Source: Nitrosotalea sp. (GTDB taxonomy: Archaea > Thermoproteota > Nitrososphaeria > Nitrososphaerales > Nitrosopumilaceae). Taken from it: 5,372 nucleotides of DNA. How positions within the stretch are numbered: position 1 is the stretch's first letter; every line of letters begins with the position of its first letter. Under the pieces are notes generated by a model. The model was given only the letters and a program-made list of their open reading frames with translations. It was not told where the DNA came from and made no database searches. The position numbers and the translations under genes are program-made. The stretch spans positions 1-5,372 of the forward strand of contig JAJPEA010000105.1 of the NCBI GenBank assembly GCA_023252335.1, given 5' to 3'. Positions 5,163 through 5,372 of this stretch are shown one piece after another.

Positions 5163-5372
5163 TCTTCAATGACAAATCGCAGACTGCACTATACATACAT
5201 TTAGCACATATCTAAGATTTGACTAAGGTTTTTACGTATACTATAGGAATATACGGTACAATCATGTGTATTGCATTACGAATCAAAACATTATCATATA
5301 ACAACTGAAAACTATTATGCTCGAACTGATATTGTCTAGAACAATGTTCTATCATGTCACATTCAAAGATAA
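5163..5372. other. AT-rich right-edge intergenic DNA with small dyads
   Basis: No convincing gene is seen. A dyad CGTATA-N9-TATACG lies at 5235-5255 and another, TAGAAC-AAT-GTTCTA, at 5337-5351. A plus-strand frame opens at an ATG at 5317 (MLELILSRTMFYHVTFKD) and is still open at the edge, with CATATAA about 20 bases before it, so a rightward gene could start here. A minus-strand frame entering from the edge stays open until a TAG at 5214-5212 (52 codons) but has intergenic-like composition. Neither can be confirmed without the next bases. Confidence 0.4.

Noticed and set aside
5212..5372. A 52-codon minus-strand frame entering from the right edge, as a partial gene.
   Set aside because: Composition is like the non-coding flank, no motif is seen, and an open run of this length in one of six frames is not rare. 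It needs the neighbouring sequence.

Overview
The window most likely comes from an ammonia-oxidising-type archaeon of the Nitrososphaerota (Thaumarchaeota). The support is indirect. It is AT-rich with TATA-like boxes 26-30 bases before start codons and no convincing Shine-Dalgarno sites, which fits leaderless archaeal transcripts. It also holds a membrane-anchored blue-copper protein, a single-finger C2H2 microprotein, and a secreted Hint-domain protein carrying a PLKQ...GW module that I recall from many thaumarchaeal exported proteins. A kumamolisin-like acid peptidase next to a rusticyanin/sulfocyanin-like cupredoxin would suit an acid-tolerant lineage such as Nitrosotalea, but that is a guess.

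Layout from left to right. Positions 1-1478 (minus) hold a nearly complete S53 sedolisin whose last ~50 residues lie beyond the left edge. A 114-base divergent intergenic region separates it from a GNAT acetyltransferase (1593-2060, plus). The 3' end of that gene overlaps a convergent 35-residue C2H2 zinc-finger protein (2024-2131, minus). Positions 2132-2797 are AT-rich and mostly gene-free, except for a GC-richer island (about 2191-2409) that may be a decayed or tiny gene. Positions 2798-4108 (minus) encode an exported protein ending in a Hint (hedgehog/intein-type) self-processing domain. After a 233-base gap with a possible terminator and the Hint-gene promoter comes a cupredoxin (4342-5025, minus). 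The last 347 bases hold a weak 47-codon upstream reading frame and several small dyads.

No operon logic ties all the genes together. The cupredoxin and the Hint protein lie in the same direction and both act outside the cytoplasmic membrane, but each seems to have its own promoter. The most interesting item is the Hint protein. Its presumed nucleophile Cys307 is the second cysteine of a CPIC motif, so self-processing could be gated by a disulfide. It also lacks the C-terminal Asn needed for splicing, pointing to hedgehog-like N-terminal cleavage rather than protein splicing. No RNA genes, CRISPR arrays or insertion sequences were seen.
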